A stretch of DNA of 64,000 bases from Pirellulaceae bacterium (GCA_020852965.1 JADYZV010000073.1:1-64000), one strand, 5' to 3'. Counted from the stretch's first letter, positions 35,003 through 44,666 are shown. Program-made: numbers and translations. The notes: generated by a model from the letters alone, not told the origin.

Positions 35003-35752
35003 TTAAACCACGCCGGTCAGCTTGTGGAACGCCTCGTCGAGATCTCCTTTTATAGCCCGTAGATCAGCCACGGTGCCATCGAAGACCTTGCGTCCTTCGT
35101 TGATCAGGACTACTCGATCGGCCATCGCTTCGACTTCTTGTAAAATGTGCGTCGACAGCAAAATGGTCTTCGTTTCGCGCAGTTTCCGCATCGTCTTGCG
35201 AACTTCGCGGATTTGATTGGGGTCCAAGCCGGCGGTTGGTTCGTCGAGGATCAACACGTCGGGTTCGTGCAGCAGGGCTTGCGCCATACCGACCCGCTGC
35301 TTAAAGCCCTTGGAGAGTTTGCTAGTCGCTTTATTGACCACGCTTCCCAAATCGCACAAATCGATAACCGCTTCGATGCGTTCCTTTTTCCGTTTGACAT
35401 CCATTCCGCGAGCTTCGGCAAAAAAGTCGAGCATCCCGATCGGTGTCATTTCAGGATAAAGGGGGCCGTTCTCTGGGAGATATCCGAGATGTCGCGAGCC
35501 AGCGATGCGGTCCTGAAACATGTCGTGGCCAGCTATTTTAGCTACCCCTTCACTGGGGGCTAGGTAACCCGTCAGCATTTTCATGGTCGTACTTTTGCCG
35601 GCACCGTTAGGTCCGAGAAAGGCGACCAATTCGCCTTCGTTGACCTTGAAGCTAACGTCGCGGGCGGCGGCGAAGGGGCCGTAAAATTTGGAAAGCCCAA
35701 TCGCTTCAATCATGGGGCGCCGGTCGGATGCTCCCAAGTTCGATTCTGGCAT
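35003..35752 (-). CDS. ABC transporter ATP-binding protein, GldA-like
   Basis: This 249-residue protein has Walker A GPNGAGKSTT, the signature LSKGFKQRV and Walker B VLILDEPTAGLD, then STHILQEVEA with the H-loop His. PEMTPIGMLDFFAEARG is typical of the GldA/CcmA-like ABC-2 subgroup. It powers the GldFG fusion encoded next. The start is the ATG at 35752; an internal ATG at 35713 (MIEAIGLSKFYG) is a shorter alternative. A family-A repeat lies 40 bp upstream and may affect initiation. Confidence 0.88.
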   Translation of the reverse strand: MPESNLGASDRRPMIEAIGLSKFYGPFAAARDVSFKVNEGELVAFLGPNGAGKSTTMKMLTGYLAPSEGVAKIAGHDMFQDRIAGSRHLGYLPENGPLYPEMTPIGMLDFFAEARGMDVKRKKERIEAVIDLCDLGSVVNKATSKLSKGFKQRVGMAQALLHEPDVLILDEPTAGLDPNQIREVRKTMRKLRETKTILLSTHILQEVEAMADRVVLINEGRKVFDGTVADLRAIKGDLDEAFHKLTGVV

Positions 35753-35791
35753 GTTGCTGGCAATCCTCTCTAGTTACAGATTGTGTAGGCC

Positions 35792-35859
35792 GTAGTGGAC
35801 GAGGTTACGAGTCCCTAACGTAATAAGGCATCACACGGACTCGTAACCTCGTCCACTAC
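35792..35859. repeat. family-A palindromic repeat, core-only copy 6
   Basis: Two perfect inner arms with a short loop lie 40 bp upstream of the GldA-like start codon, between it and the divergent rplM region. CTAG at 35770-35773 lies about 20 bp to its left. The 240 bp between this and copy 7 hold no gene. Confidence 0.9.
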
Positions 35860-36099
35860 ATCTTCAGGTCAGTTATGATTGAAATATGGATGTTTTTTGT
35901 GGCTGCATGAGCTCAATCGTGTGAGTCTACACCTTTTAGAAAGTTACGCAGAGAGCCCTTGCGTGGTTCGACTCGGTTTTTTTCAACGTGCTAGCGAGCG
36001 ATTGCCTTCAAAAACGGCTTGCAAGCTTTCCCCACGCCCGATAAACTGCGGGGCTTAAATTCCGAGCGCAAGGACTTGCCAGCAATCGAGCCATTCGGG

Positions 36100-36226
36100 C
36101 GGGTGGTCTGTCTAGGAACCGTTTTGTAGTGGACGAGGTTACGAGTCCTTGATTCGTTAGGCGTTGGGGACTCGTAACCTCGTCCACTACCACCAACCAT
36201 AAGTCTTAACCTTGACAGACCACTAG
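36100..36226. repeat. family-A palindromic repeat, copy 7
   Basis: The core is 36126-36190. The right terminus CTTGACAGACCACTAG (36211-36226) is complete. The left terminus is degenerate (GGGTGGTCTGTCTAGG). It lies 64 bp upstream of rplM, and any rplM promoter must read through or start right of it. Confidence 0.88.
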
Positions 36227-36289
36227 ACGTTGCCGTCGCATCGACCAAGCACGCCAAACACAAGTAATACGGATTAGCCGACCCCAGCC

Positions 36290-36745
36290 ATGACATTGTC
36301 ACAAAAAACAACTATTGCCAAGCCGAACCAACTCCCTAAGAAGTGGTTTCACGTCGACGCCTCGGAGCAGATCTTGGGACGCTTGGCCAGCGACATCGCC
36401 ATGATTTTGATGGGCAAGCATCGTCCAACTTACACACCGCACGTCGACACGGGGGACTTTGTTGTCGTGACCAATGCCGAGAAGGTGGTGATGACCGGCC
36501 GCAAGTTCGAGCACCGTCACTATGCTTGGTACAACGGCTACACCGGCCAGAAGATGGAAAGCTACAAGGACCGCTTGGCGCGCAAGCCCGAGGATTTGGT
36601 GATCCACGCCGTGCGCCGCATGCTCCCCAAGAACAAGCTGGCTACTCAGATGCTCGATAAGTTGAAGGTCTATGCCGGTAGCGAGCATCCACACCAAGCT
36701 CAGCAATGCGAGACGATCGAGCTCGGCAAGAAGGCCTCGTCATAG
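36290..36745 (+). CDS. rplM: 50S ribosomal protein L13
   Basis: This 151-residue protein binds 23S rRNA early in large-subunit assembly. The L13 core is clear: KKWFHVDASEQILGRLASDI, then GKHRPTYTPHVDTGD and the C-terminal LKVYAGSEHPHQAQ. The first 16 residues form a slightly longer N-terminus than in E. coli. It is followed by rpsI after 90 bp, the usual bacterial pairing, and a terminator comes after rpsI. Confidence 0.97.
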   Translation: MTLSQKTTIAKPNQLPKKWFHVDASEQILGRLASDIAMILMGKHRPTYTPHVDTGDFVVVTNAEKVVMTGRKFEHRHYAWYNGYTGQKMESYKDRLARKPEDLVIHAVRRMLPKNKLATQMLDKLKVYAGSEHPHQAQQCETIELGKKASS

Positions 36746-36835
36746 CGTTTTGCGCTCGACACCAAAATTGCTGACTTCGATACTAACGATCAATTCAATA
36801 CAGATTACTGCACACACTAGGACGTTGGGGAATTC

Positions 36836-37249
36836 ATGGTAGCCGTAAAGAAAGACAAGAATACTGGAGATTGTTTGGGCACCGGTCGTCGCAAGTCGGC
36901 GGTAGCTCGGGTTCGTCTCCGCGCAGGAAGCGGTAAAATTGTCGTCAACGGCAAGCCGCTCGAAGTATTCTTTCCAACCGCCCAGCACCAGCAAGATGTA
37001 CTGCAAACGTTGGCTCACGTCGGTCAATCCGACAGCGTCGATGTGTCGGTTCGCGTCAGCGGTGGTGGTTTGACCGGTCAGTCGGGAGCGATCCGCATGG
37101 CTATCGCTCGTGCCCTGTTGGGGATGAGCGATGAGCACTTCCAGCCGTTGCGAGACGATGGCTTCCTGACTCGCGATTCCCGCATGAAGGAACGCAAGAA
37201 GCCCGGTCTTCACGGTGCTCGCCGCGGTACCCAGTTCAGCAAACGCTAA
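36836..37249 (+). CDS. rpsI: 30S ribosomal protein S9
   Basis: This 137-residue protein has the S9 signatures GTGRRKSAVARVRLRAGSG, RVSGGGLTGQSGAIRMAIAR and the C-terminal GARRGTQFSKR, whose last Arg reaches the P-site tRNA anticodon. Lengths and order match the rplM-rpsI operon. The ATG at 36836 follows GGGGA. Confidence 0.97.
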   Translation: MVAVKKDKNTGDCLGTGRRKSAVARVRLRAGSGKIVVNGKPLEVFFPTAQHQQDVLQTLAHVGQSDSVDVSVRVSGGGLTGQSGAIRMAIARALLGMSDEHFQPLRDDGFLTRDSRMKERKKPGLHGARRGTQFSKR

Positions 37250-37263
37250 TTGCCTCAACGTAG

Positions 37264-37283
37264 CTCGGTGGTCCCCCACCGAG
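37264..37283. repeat. short hairpin CTCGGTGGTCCCCCACCGAG
   Basis: A perfect palindromic stem lies 15 bp after rpsI. Related hairpins occur at 16162-16174 (GGTGGGGACCACC) and 55186-55207 (CTCGACGGTCCCCCGCCGA). It could act as a 3' stability element. Confidence 0.6.
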
Positions 37284-37344
37284 TCTCGCTTGGCTGAGCT
37301 ATCCATTTTGCGTCGGTAGACGCAGGATCGCTCCGATACCTATT

Positions 37345-37408
37345 AGCCGCTTTGGCACTAACCACGGTTCTTTGATGCAGACGTGGCGAGCGCCAAAGCG
37401 GCTTTTTT
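37345..37408 (+). terminator. rho-independent terminator of the rplM-rpsI operon
   Basis: AGCCGCTTTGGC (37345-37356) pairs perfectly with GCCAAAGCGGCT (37392-37403), and T6 follows. The loop is long (35 nt) but the 12-bp stem is perfect. Confidence 0.75.
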
Positions 37409-37417
37409 CGCCGCTTT

Positions 37418-37495
37418 CCGTGCTTCGGCTTTGCCATCCGTGTGAGCCTTCGTGCCTGGTGTTTTAGCACCGATGGCAAGGCTGGAGCACGGATA
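37418..37495. repeat. family-B palindromic repeat, copy 1
   Basis: Arms CGTGCTTCGGCTTTGCCATC and GATGGCAAGGCTGGAGCACG flank a loop of about 20 bp. Related copies are at 42622-42691 and 51718-51787, with a half copy near 63897. It lies directly downstream of the terminator and upstream of the stop codon of the Zn peptidase gene. Confidence 0.85.
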
Positions 37496-37512
37496 GGCAA
37501 GTGCTTCGTAGT

Positions 37513-38220
37513 CTAATTGTTGCGGCTGGTCGCTTGCATGTATCGCATGACGTAGTACAGCAGCGTCATGACCGCTTGGAGTGTCGCGGCGACGTAGGTT
37601 AGTGCGGCGGCGTTGAGTACTTTGCTGACGTAATGGAGGTCAGTCCCTGAAACGATGCCCAGATTCACGAGCTGAGTTTTGGCGCGCGAGCTGGCGTCGA
37701 ATTCGACTGGCAGATTGACGACTTGGAAAGCGACGGTGGCACCGAAGGCGATGATGCCTGCCAGAAAGACCCACTGGCCCAGTCCTGAAGCAGCGTAAAA
37801 AGTCATGGCTAGGCCGACCATCAGTAGGAGCGACCCGATGCTGCTACCAAAGTTGGCCGCAGGTACGGCTAGGTTGCGAATTACAAGCGGAGCATAGTTT
37901 TTTGCATCCTGCAGCGCATGACCTGCTTCGTGAGCGGCGATACCGACCGAAGCCATCGAACGGCCGCCAAATACTTCGGGACTCAGTCGCAGCACTTTGT
38001 GGCTTGGGTCGTAGTGGTCGGAGAGATGCCCGGGGACCTGTTCAATATGAATATTCTGAAGGCCGCTGGCGTCCAGGATGCGGCGCGCCGCCTCTCGGCC
38101 AGTCATCGATGCGGGGACTTGGCTCATTTGACTGTAGGCCGACTTGACCATCCACTGTGCTAGCAAAGCCAACAGGAAGGCTGGGGCGATCATCAGTAGG
38201 AACAGCGGGTCGAAGATCAT
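37513..38220 (-). CDS. YugP-type membrane zinc metallopeptidase
   Basis: This 235-residue protein has the zinc motif HEAGH (H97, E98, H101) in VGIAAHEAGHALQ, four or so membrane helices, and the family-specific LSDHYDPSHKVLRLSPEVF. It matches the neutral zinc metallopeptidase 2 (YugP/DUF2227-type) family, whose substrate is unknown. The ATG at 38220 gives the standard N-terminus (MIFDPLFLLM); the longer frame up to 38322 adds a Cys/His-rich tail with no family support. It converges with rpsI. Confidence 0.88.
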   Translation of the reverse strand: MIFDPLFLLMIAPAFLLALLAQWMVKSAYSQMSQVPASMTGREAARRILDASGLQNIHIEQVPGHLSDHYDPSHKVLRLSPEVFGGRSMASVGIAAHEAGHALQDAKNYAPLVIRNLAVPAANFGSSIGSLLLMVGLAMTFYAASGLGQWVFLAGIIAFGATVAFQVVNLPVEFDASSRAKTQLVNLGIVSGTDLHYVSKVLNAAALTYVAATLQAVMTLLYYVMRYMQATSRNN

Positions 38221-38461
38221 TGGGGGGACGGTCCTGTGGCGAAAGTGAGTGTGCTCGAAAATCGGCGTGCAAAAATGGCTGAGTTGGCAGCCAGTGCAAA
38301 GTAATAGCAGTTTTTGGGCCAAAAATTGATCCCAGTTGTGTTGTTGGCGTGGGAAACTTATCGATTTGCTGCTATCGGGGCTTGTGGCACATGGGGGCTG
38401 TCGGATACATTTTGTGCTTCGAATCGGTGTTAATTCGTAGACAAACCGCCGAATCCGATTT

Positions 38462-38544
38462 GCCAGAGTGGCGGAATGGCAGACGCGCTGGACTCAAAAT
38501 CCAGTGTCCGCAAGGACGTGTGGGTTCGAGTCCCACCTCTGGTA
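38462..38544 (+). tRNA. tRNA-Leu (anticodon CAA)
   Basis: This 83-nt class II tRNA has acceptor GCCAGAG/CTCTGGT (a G:U first pair), anticodon stem CTGGA/TCCAG around loop CTCAAAA (anticodon CAA, reading UUG), a long variable arm with GTCC/GGAC and T-loop TTCGAGT. The discriminator is A, as expected for leucine. CCA is not encoded. It lies 59 bp before rpsL. Confidence 0.95.
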
Positions 38545-38603
38545 CCTGCAATGACTGCACAATCGAACTAGCTAAAAGTAAAAATTAGGCCGGAAAAGGG
38601 AAC

Positions 38604-38972
<369 letters not shown>

Positions 38973-39109
38973 TGTCTCGTTGGTCATACAATTACTTTAG
39001 TAGCCGAGTTCGCTGCGAATTATGGGTTCCAAATCCGGTCCAAATTCTAAGCGACTTCGGCTGCGGCATAATACGAATCGTCAATCAGGAAATAATCGAG
39101 AAGTAAGTT

Positions 39110-39580
39110 ATGGGTAAGATCACCGCAAGTCGCACATCGCTTCGCCCCGATCCGAAGCACCAATCGCTTTTGGCTGGCAAGTTCATCAACTGCCTGATGT
39201 ATGACGGCAAAAAGAGTACTGCCCAGTCGGTGTTCTACGACGCCTTGGATCTTGTCGCCGAGAAGGTCAGCGATCGTCCCGCCATCGAAGTTTTCGAGCA
39301 GGCCGTCGAGAACGTGAAGCCGTTTATTGAAGTTCGCTCGAAACGCGTTGGTGGTGCATCGTACCAGGTGCCGATGCAAGTCAATCGCGCCCGTCAGCAG
39401 TCGCTGGCCATTCGCTGGATATTGGCAGCGATTCGCGAAAAGAAGGGTCGTGCCATTCATCAACGCTTGGCGGAAGAGATCCTGGCAGCTTACCGCAAGG
39501 AAGGAACGGCCATGAGCCGTCGTGAGAACACGCACCGTATGGCTGATGCCAACAAGGCGTTTGCTCACTTCGCTTGGTAG
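39110..39580 (+). CDS. rpsG: 30S ribosomal protein S7
   Basis: This 156-residue protein has the S7 core: [59 protein letters not shown], and [20 protein letters not shown]. It initiates assembly of the 30S head. It follows rpsL by 137 bp. A clear terminator follows at 39606-39644, before fusA. Confidence 0.97.
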   Translation: MGKITASRTSLRPDPKHQSLLAGKFINCLMYDGKKSTAQSVFYDALDLVAEKVSDRPAIEVFEQAVENVKPFIEVRSKRVGGASYQVPMQVNRARQQSLAIRWILAAIREKKGRAIHQRLAEEILAAYRKEGTAMSRRENTHRMADANKAFAHFAW

Positions 39581-39605
39581 TTGTTTCAAAAAGCCGAACG
39601 ATTTT

Positions 39606-39644
39606 AGCCGTGTCATTTGTCGAGCAGATGCCACGGCTTTTTTT
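39606..39644 (+). terminator. rho-independent terminator after rpsG
   Basis: AGCCGTG (39606-39612) pairs with CACGGCT (39632-39638), followed by seven T. It separates rpsL-rpsG from fusA, so fusA may have its own promoter or depend on read-through. Confidence 0.8.
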
Positions 39645-39726
39645 CTGCGCCGATTGGCGTAAAGTAGTCTGCAATTAGCAACGCCCATCCACCACTCTCC
39701 CCGTATTGCATGAAGGCTTCGAGGCC

Positions 39727-41820
39727 ATGGCTCGCGATCTTGAATCGCTCAGGAATATAGGCATTATCGCGCACATTGATGCCGGTAAGACGACCGTTAC
39801 CGAGCGGATGCTCTATGTCAGCGGTGCCAAGCATCGCGCTGGCGGCGTCGACTCGGGCACGACCGAAACCGATGACGATCCCGAAGAGCAAGAACGGGGT
39901 ATTACCATCTACTCTGCCTGCGTGACGTTTCGCTGGAAAGATAGCATCATCAATCTGCTCGATACGCCCGGGCACGTCGACTTCACGGCCGAAGTCGAGC
40001 GTTGTTTGCGGGTGCTCGATGGCGCCGTGGTAGTCTTCAGCGCGCGCGAGGGGGTCGAGGCACAAAGCGAAACGGTGTGGCGACAAGCGGACAAGTACGA
40101 AGTGCCGCGGATTGTGTTTATCAATAAGCTCGATCGCGAAGGGGCCGACTTCTATCGTGTGCTCGAAGAAATTGGACCACGTCTGAACGCCAATCCCGTA
40201 GCCATTCAGATCCCCGTCGGTATGGGACCACCCCACGTCAAGGAGCCCTTTAAGGGAGTGATCGATCTGATCGACATGCAGTTGCTCAGCTTCTCGCGCG
40301 ACGACGATGGCAAACAAATCTTGGCCGGACCCATTCCCGACGAACTGTTGGAGGATGCGCAGAGCTGGCGCGATTTGATGCTCGAATCGCTCTATGGAAT
40401 CAACAACGAGATGATGGAACTGGCGCTCGAAGAACAGCCGATTCCGCCAGATTTGATTCGTCGCGCCCTGCGCGAAGGATGCATTGCCAGGCAAATTCAG
40501 CCGGTGCTGTGCGGTTCGGCCTTGCATGGTATGGGGGTCCAGCCTGTCCTCGATGCGGTCGGCTACTACTTGCCGTGCCCGCTCGATCGTCCACCGGTTG
40601 CCGGTGTTGATCCGAAGCATCGCGATAAGGTGATTACTCGCAAGCCCTCGGCAGACGAACCGTTCTGTGCACTGGTGTTCAAGATCCTGCCTGCCAAGAC
40701 CGGTGACCTGTATTGGATTCGAGTCTACTCGGGGACGCTCGACTCCAATTCCCGCGTCTACAATCCGAATCGCGATGTCAAGGAGAACGTGGCTCAACTA
40801 TGGCAAATTCATGCCACCAAAAAAGAGCGGCAGGGACAGCTTCAGAAACTCGAGTGCGGTGACATCGCGTGCGCTATCGGACCGCGGCATTCGATCACGG
40901 GAGATACGCTGTGCGACACGCGCGCGCACATCGAGCTACCGAGTATCCAGTTCGCGCAGACCGTGTTGTCGATGGCGATCGAGCCCGAGAATACGACCGA
41001 ACGCAAGAAGCTGGCAGAAGTGCTCGACATGCTCAAGCGACAAGACCCCACGTTCAATGCCAAGGAGAACGAGGAATCGGGGCAAACGCTGATCTTCGGC
41101 ATGGGCGAATTGCACCTGGACGTGATCAAGCATCGGTTGACACGAGATTTCAATCTCAATGTGAAATTCTATAAGCCGCGTGTCAATTATCGCGAAACGA
41201 TCGGCGCCAAATCGACGGTGGTGGGGCAGTGCAACAAGCAAATTGGGGCGGTGCAGATGTTTGCCCGCGTGAAGGTTGCCCTCGAGCCGCTCGAGGATCG
41301 GTCGGCCGACGTCATTGTGCTCGATCAATTATTCGGCGAAGGAGCATTACCGGATGAACTCAAGTCTGTGGTGCTGCAGGAGCTGCGCGAGCGTGCCAAG
41401 GGGGGCGGGGTCATTGGTAGTTTTCCGCTGACCGGTATTCGGATTAGCCTTATCGGTGGCGAAATGCGCGAGGTGGGCTCCGATGAAGTGGCTTTTCGTA
41501 TGGCCGCCAACGACGCCTTTGACGCAGGCTTGCAGGCCGGCTCCCCTACTCTGCTCGAACCGGTCATGCGACTTGATATCGTGACTCCCGACGACTACAT
41601 GGGAGAGATCGTAGGCGACTTGCAACAGCGTCGGGCAACGATTGAATCGACCGAATCGCGCGGAGTGATGACGGCGGTGATCGCTTATGCGCCGCTCAAA
41701 GAGCTGTTCGGCTATTCGTCGGCCATCCGCTCGCTTAGTCAAGGTCGAGCCAGTTGTTCGATGGAGCCGCACGGTTACCAGCCCGCCCCAGCCGAGGATG
41801 CGCAGGGCTTTGGGATGTAA
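39727..41820 (+). CDS. fusA: elongation factor G, divergent switch I
   Basis: This 697-residue GTPase has P-loop AHIDAGKTT, switch I ERGITIYSACVTF, DTPGHVDF and NKLDREGADF, then domains II-V with the family's YRETI and HGYQPAP motifs. EF-G moves tRNA and mRNA on the ribosome. The segment before RGITI is GGVDSGTTETDDDPEEQE, unlike the usual GEVHxGxATMDWMxQE. Placed after rpsL-rpsG, it is likely the main EF-G, but it could be a paralogue. The ATG at 39727 gives MARDLESLRNIGIIAH, the normal N-terminus. The lipoate ligase gene starts 7 bp after its stop. Confidence 0.9.
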   Translation: MARDLESLRNIGIIAHIDAGKTTVTERMLYVSGAKHRAGGVDSGTTETDDDPEEQERGITIYSACVTFRWKDSIINLLDTPGHVDFTAEVERCLRVLDGAVVVFSAREGVEAQSETVWRQADKYEVPRIVFINKLDREGADFYRVLEEIGPRLNANPVAIQIPVGMGPPHVKEPFKGVIDLIDMQLLSFSRDDDGKQILAGPIPDELLEDAQSWRDLMLESLYGINNEMMELALEEQPIPPDLIRRALREGCIARQIQPVLCGSALHGMGVQPVLDAVGYYLPCPLDRPPVAGVDPKHRDKVITRKPSADEPFCALVFKILPAKTGDLYWIRVYSGTLDSNSRVYNPNRDVKENVAQLWQIHATKKERQGQLQKLECGDIACAIGPRHSITGDTLCDTRAHIELPSIQFAQTVLSMAIEPENTTERKKLAEVLDMLKRQDPTFNAKENEESGQTLIFGMGELHLDVIKHRLTRDFNLNVKFYKPRVNYRETIGAKSTVVGQCNKQIGAVQMFARVKVALEPLEDRSADVIVLDQLFGEGALPDELKSVVLQELRERAKGGGVIGSFPLTGIRISLIGGEMREVGSDEVAFRMAANDAFDAGLQAGSPTLLEPVMRLDIVTPDDYMGEIVGDLQQRRATIESTESRGVMTAVIAYAPLKELFGYSSAIRSLSQGRASCSMEPHGYQPAPAEDAQGFGM

Positions 41821-41827
41821 GTGGCCC

Positions 41828-42547
41828 ATGCGATATCTTGAACTGACGCTACCGAGCATCGCGGAGAATCTTGCGCTGGACGAAGCCTTGCTGGACGAAG
41901 CACAAGCCAGCGATGTGCGAGAAGAGACGCTACGGATTTGGCAGGCGCACAGTCCGTTTGTCGTGCTTGGGCGCAGTAGCCGTGTTGAAGATGAAGTGGA
42001 CCAGGACTGTACTGCAGAGCAATCGGTCCCCATCTTTCGACGCGTCAGTGGTGGAGCGACCGTGGTGGCAGGGCCCGGCTGTATGTTCTATGCACTGGTG
42101 CTGTCGCTCGAGCAGCGGCCTCATCTTCGCATGCTCGATGTCGCGCACCAATTTGTCATGGGCAGCCTGCAGTCCGCCCTAAAATCGTTGCTGCCACAAC
42201 TCGAATTCGATGGTACTTGTGATTTGGTCGTATCCGGCAGAAAGGTGAGTGGCAATAGTGTGCGACTTGTGCGCGATTGGATGCTCTACCACGGCACGCT
42301 ATTGCTCGATATGGATTTGACGCTGGCGGAGCGACTGCTAAAGCACCCGCCGCGCGAGCCCGAGTATCGCGGCGGTCGTAGCCACGCAGACTTCTTAGCC
42401 AATTCGCAAATCCCCTATCCCGCGGTCGTAGCGGCTATGCGCAATCAGTGGCAGGCCGATTCGCAGGTCGGTCCCATTCCAGAATCGAGAATCGAATCGC
42501 TGGTGCGCAACAAATACTCGCAGGATGCTTGGAATTTGTCGCGGTAG
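41828..42547 (+). CDS. lipoate-protein ligase A-like protein
   Basis: This 239-residue protein belongs to the BPL/LplA/LipB fold. Motifs are RRVSGGATVVAGPG, DLVVSGRKVSGNSVR (with the lysine that anchors lipoyl-AMP in LplA) and YHGTLLLDMDL. Such proteins attach lipoate to E2 or H-protein domains. No lipA or E2 gene is near. It is transcribed after fusA with a 7-bp gap. The ATG at 41828 is the only sensible start; the longer frame upstream overlaps fusA. Confidence 0.85.
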   Translation: MRYLELTLPSIAENLALDEALLDEAQASDVREETLRIWQAHSPFVVLGRSSRVEDEVDQDCTAEQSVPIFRRVSGGATVVAGPGCMFYALVLSLEQRPHLRMLDVAHQFVMGSLQSALKSLLPQLEFDGTCDLVVSGRKVSGNSVRLVRDWMLYHGTLLLDMDLTLAERLLKHPPREPEYRGGRSHADFLANSQIPYPAVVAAMRNQWQADSQVGPIPESRIESLVRNKYSQDAWNLSR

Positions 42548-42621
42548 ATTTGGGCCCTGCCAGGGTTGCGTGTACATAGGGGAATTCGTAATTGCGATAC
42601 AAAAGAGTGGCAATACTATCC

Positions 42622-42691
42622 ATGCTCCAGCCTTGCCATCCGTGCGAGAATTTGTGTCGTTTGCTAGCACGGATGGCAAGGCCGGAGCACG
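42622..42691. repeat. family-B palindromic repeat, copy 2
   Basis: Arms TGCTCCAGCCTTGCCATCCG and CGGATGGCAAGGCCGGAGCA surround a 16-20 bp loop (containing GCTAGC). It is followed by a partial second right arm (GAATGACAAGGCCGG). The rest of the 42548-42869 gap holds no gene or firm signal. Confidence 0.88.
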
Positions 42692-42869
42692 AATGACAAG
42701 GCCGGACGACGGTCTTACCCGCTAACTTGAGTTCTTGTATTGCCGGGCAAGACGGCTAGAGGAGCGAACAATAACTAACCGATGTGCAACCGGATTGGTA
42801 CTGCCTCATTTCCTCATCGGCGGTAAGATGGTTCTGCAATCCATCGTTTTCCCCACGCTAAGAGTTTCA

Positions 42870-44666
42870 ATGCCAATGCCTGACGCTTTGTATCCGATCT
42901 ACCGAGTTCGCTTCAGCGAAGTGCATCATCATGTGATCGAAGTTGAGCTGTGGATCGCAGCAGTCGACTCCGACGATGAAGAACCATCCGTAGTAAGGCC
43001 ACTCGAGCTGGTCTTCCCTGTCTGGACGCCGGGCAGCTACATGGTCCGCGAATACACTCGCAATATCGAAGCGCTTTCGGCGGCGGAGTACGATCGGCCT
43101 GACGGTGAGCTTGCGAAGGTATTGTCATTGCAGCGGCATGGCAAGAATCGTTGGCGCATCGCAGCGGCCAGCCCTCAATCAACAGTCTGCGTGCGTTACC
43201 GATTGTATTGCCGTGAGATGTCGGTGCGGACCAATTGGGTCGAGCGAGACTATGGGTTTTTGACTGGCGCGGCCACCTTTCCGTATATCGACGGCAGGCA
43301 GGACGCCCCGGTCCAATTGCAGCTCGAACTGCCGTCGGCTTGGCGTCAAGTGGCTACATCGCTGGAGAAGCTTGAGCATATCGACAATCGCGTCGTATTG
43401 TCTGCGATCAACTTTGATGAAATCGTCGATGCGCCCATCGTATGTGGCAATTTCGATCTGCGCGAGTTCGATGTGGGGGGCAAGCCGCACTATTTGGCGA
43501 ACGTTGGTGGCGACTTGTTGTGGGATCTTCAGAGGGCCGAGGCGGACACTCGAACCATCGTGGCCTACCACCAGCAGTTCTGGGGCGAGATCCCCTACGA
43601 GCAATACTGGTTTCTCAATCTGAATGCCGAAACTCGCGGTGGTTTGGAGCATGACAATTCAACCGTGCTGATGAGTTCTCGCTGGACGATGCATCGACGA
43701 GAAACCTACCTGGATTGGTTGGCGCTGGTGAGTCATGAATTCTTTCATACTTGGAACGTGCGTCGCCTGCGTCCCAAGGCGTTGATGCACTACGACTACG
43801 AGGCGGAGCAGTTCGTCGCCGAGTTGTGGATCGCCGAGGGGATTACCAGCTACTTCGACGACTTGGCTCTGGTGCGCACGGGGCTGTGCACTCGCGATGA
43901 ATACTTGGCGCGACTGACCAAGATTGTGCAGACCGTACAATCGTCTCCGGGACGGTTAGTGCAGGATCTTCGCAACGCTTCTTGGGATGCGTGGACGAAG
44001 CACTATCGACCCGACGAGAATAGTGGCAATTCACGGATTAGCTACTATCTCAAAGGTGCCGTGGTAGCTTGGTTGCTCGATGTCGAACTGCAGAAGAATA
44101 GCGCTGGTGCAGTGGGCTTGGCGGATGTCATGCGGCAATTGTGGCAGCGTCACTTGAAAACGGGCTACACCTTAGAGGACTTTGAAAGGCTCGTTGAAGA
44201 GCTGGGGAGCCCAGCGGTGCGGCAGTGGCTCGAGTCGGCGGTGCGTGACGCTGCGGAAGTCGACTACCAATCGGCCTTCGCTTGGTTGGGTTTGGAGTTT
44301 AAGGCGGAGGACAACGCCAAGAAGACTAACTTTGCCAAGGTCTGGATCGGCTCGCAGTCTACGGGCTCGGAGGGAAAACTGATCGTGCGCAATGTGCTGC
44401 GTGACAGTCCGTCGGATCGCGCTGGGATGAATGTCGACGACGAGCTGATCGCGCTGGACGGCTATCGCTTGAGCCCCGACTCGTGGCCGGGGCATTTGGA
44501 GATGTTCGAACCGGAGCAGGCGCTGGAGCTGTTGGTATCGCGGCGAGGCAAGATTGTGCCGCTGAAGATCACCCTGGGTAAGAAGCCGCCGCACAACTGG
44601 GAGCTCGTCGTCGATCCGTCGGCCAGCGCGGATGCGAAACAACGCCAGGAGGCTTGGTTGGGGTAG
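42870..44666 (+). CDS. M61-family metallopeptidase with C-terminal PDZ domain
   Basis: This protein of about 598 residues has the zinc motif HEFFH (H289, E290, H293) and the downstream WIAEGITSYFDD with the third ligand. RLVQDLRNASWDAWTKHYRP and the C-terminal PDZ (LIVRNVLRDSPSDRAGMNVD) fit glycyl-aminopeptidase-type M61 proteins (MEROPS). There is no signal peptide, so it is probably cytoplasmic. The ATG at 42870 (MPMPDALYPIYRVRF) is chosen; upstream ATG 42828 would add 14 residues. The TAG stop is inside a repeat: it begins GTAGTGGAGGAG, and a heptad array follows. Confidence 0.88.
   Translation: MPMPDALYPIYRVRFSEVHHHVIEVELWIAAVDSDDEEPSVVRPLELVFPVWTPGSYMVREYTRNIEALSAAEYDRPDGELAKVLSLQRHGKNRWRIAAASPQSTVCVRYRLYCREMSVRTNWVERDYGFLTGAATFPYIDGRQDAPVQLQLELPSAWRQVATSLEKLEHIDNRVVLSAINFDEIVDAPIVCGNFDLREFDVGGKPHYLANVGGDLLWDLQRAEADTRTIVAYHQQFWGEIPYEQYWFLNLNAETRGGLEHDNSTVLMSSRWTMHRRETYLDWLALVSHEFFHTWNVRRLRPKALMHYDYEAEQFVAELWIAEGITSYFDDLALVRTGLCTRDEYLARLTKIVQTVQSSPGRLVQDLRNASWDAWTKHYRPDENSGNSRISYYLKGAVVAWLLDVELQKNSAGAVGLADVMRQLWQRHLKTGYTLEDFERLVEELGSPAVRQWLESAVRDAAEVDYQSAFAWLGLEFKAEDNAKKTNFAKVWIGSQSTGSEGKLIVRNVLRDSPSDRAGMNVDDELIALDGYRLSPDSWPGHLEMFEPEQALELLVSRRGKIVPLKITLGKKPPHNWELVVDPSASADAKQRQEAWLG

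Noticed and set aside
36008..36311. Frames reading through the family-A element as proteins ending in NLVHY or VVDEVTSP
   Set aside because: They recur wherever the palindrome occurs and change frame with each copy. They are shadows of the repeat, not genes.
39613..40797. 394-codon minus-strand frame opposite fusA
   Set aside because: Antisense to highly conserved EF-G motifs; no recognised domain and no start signal.
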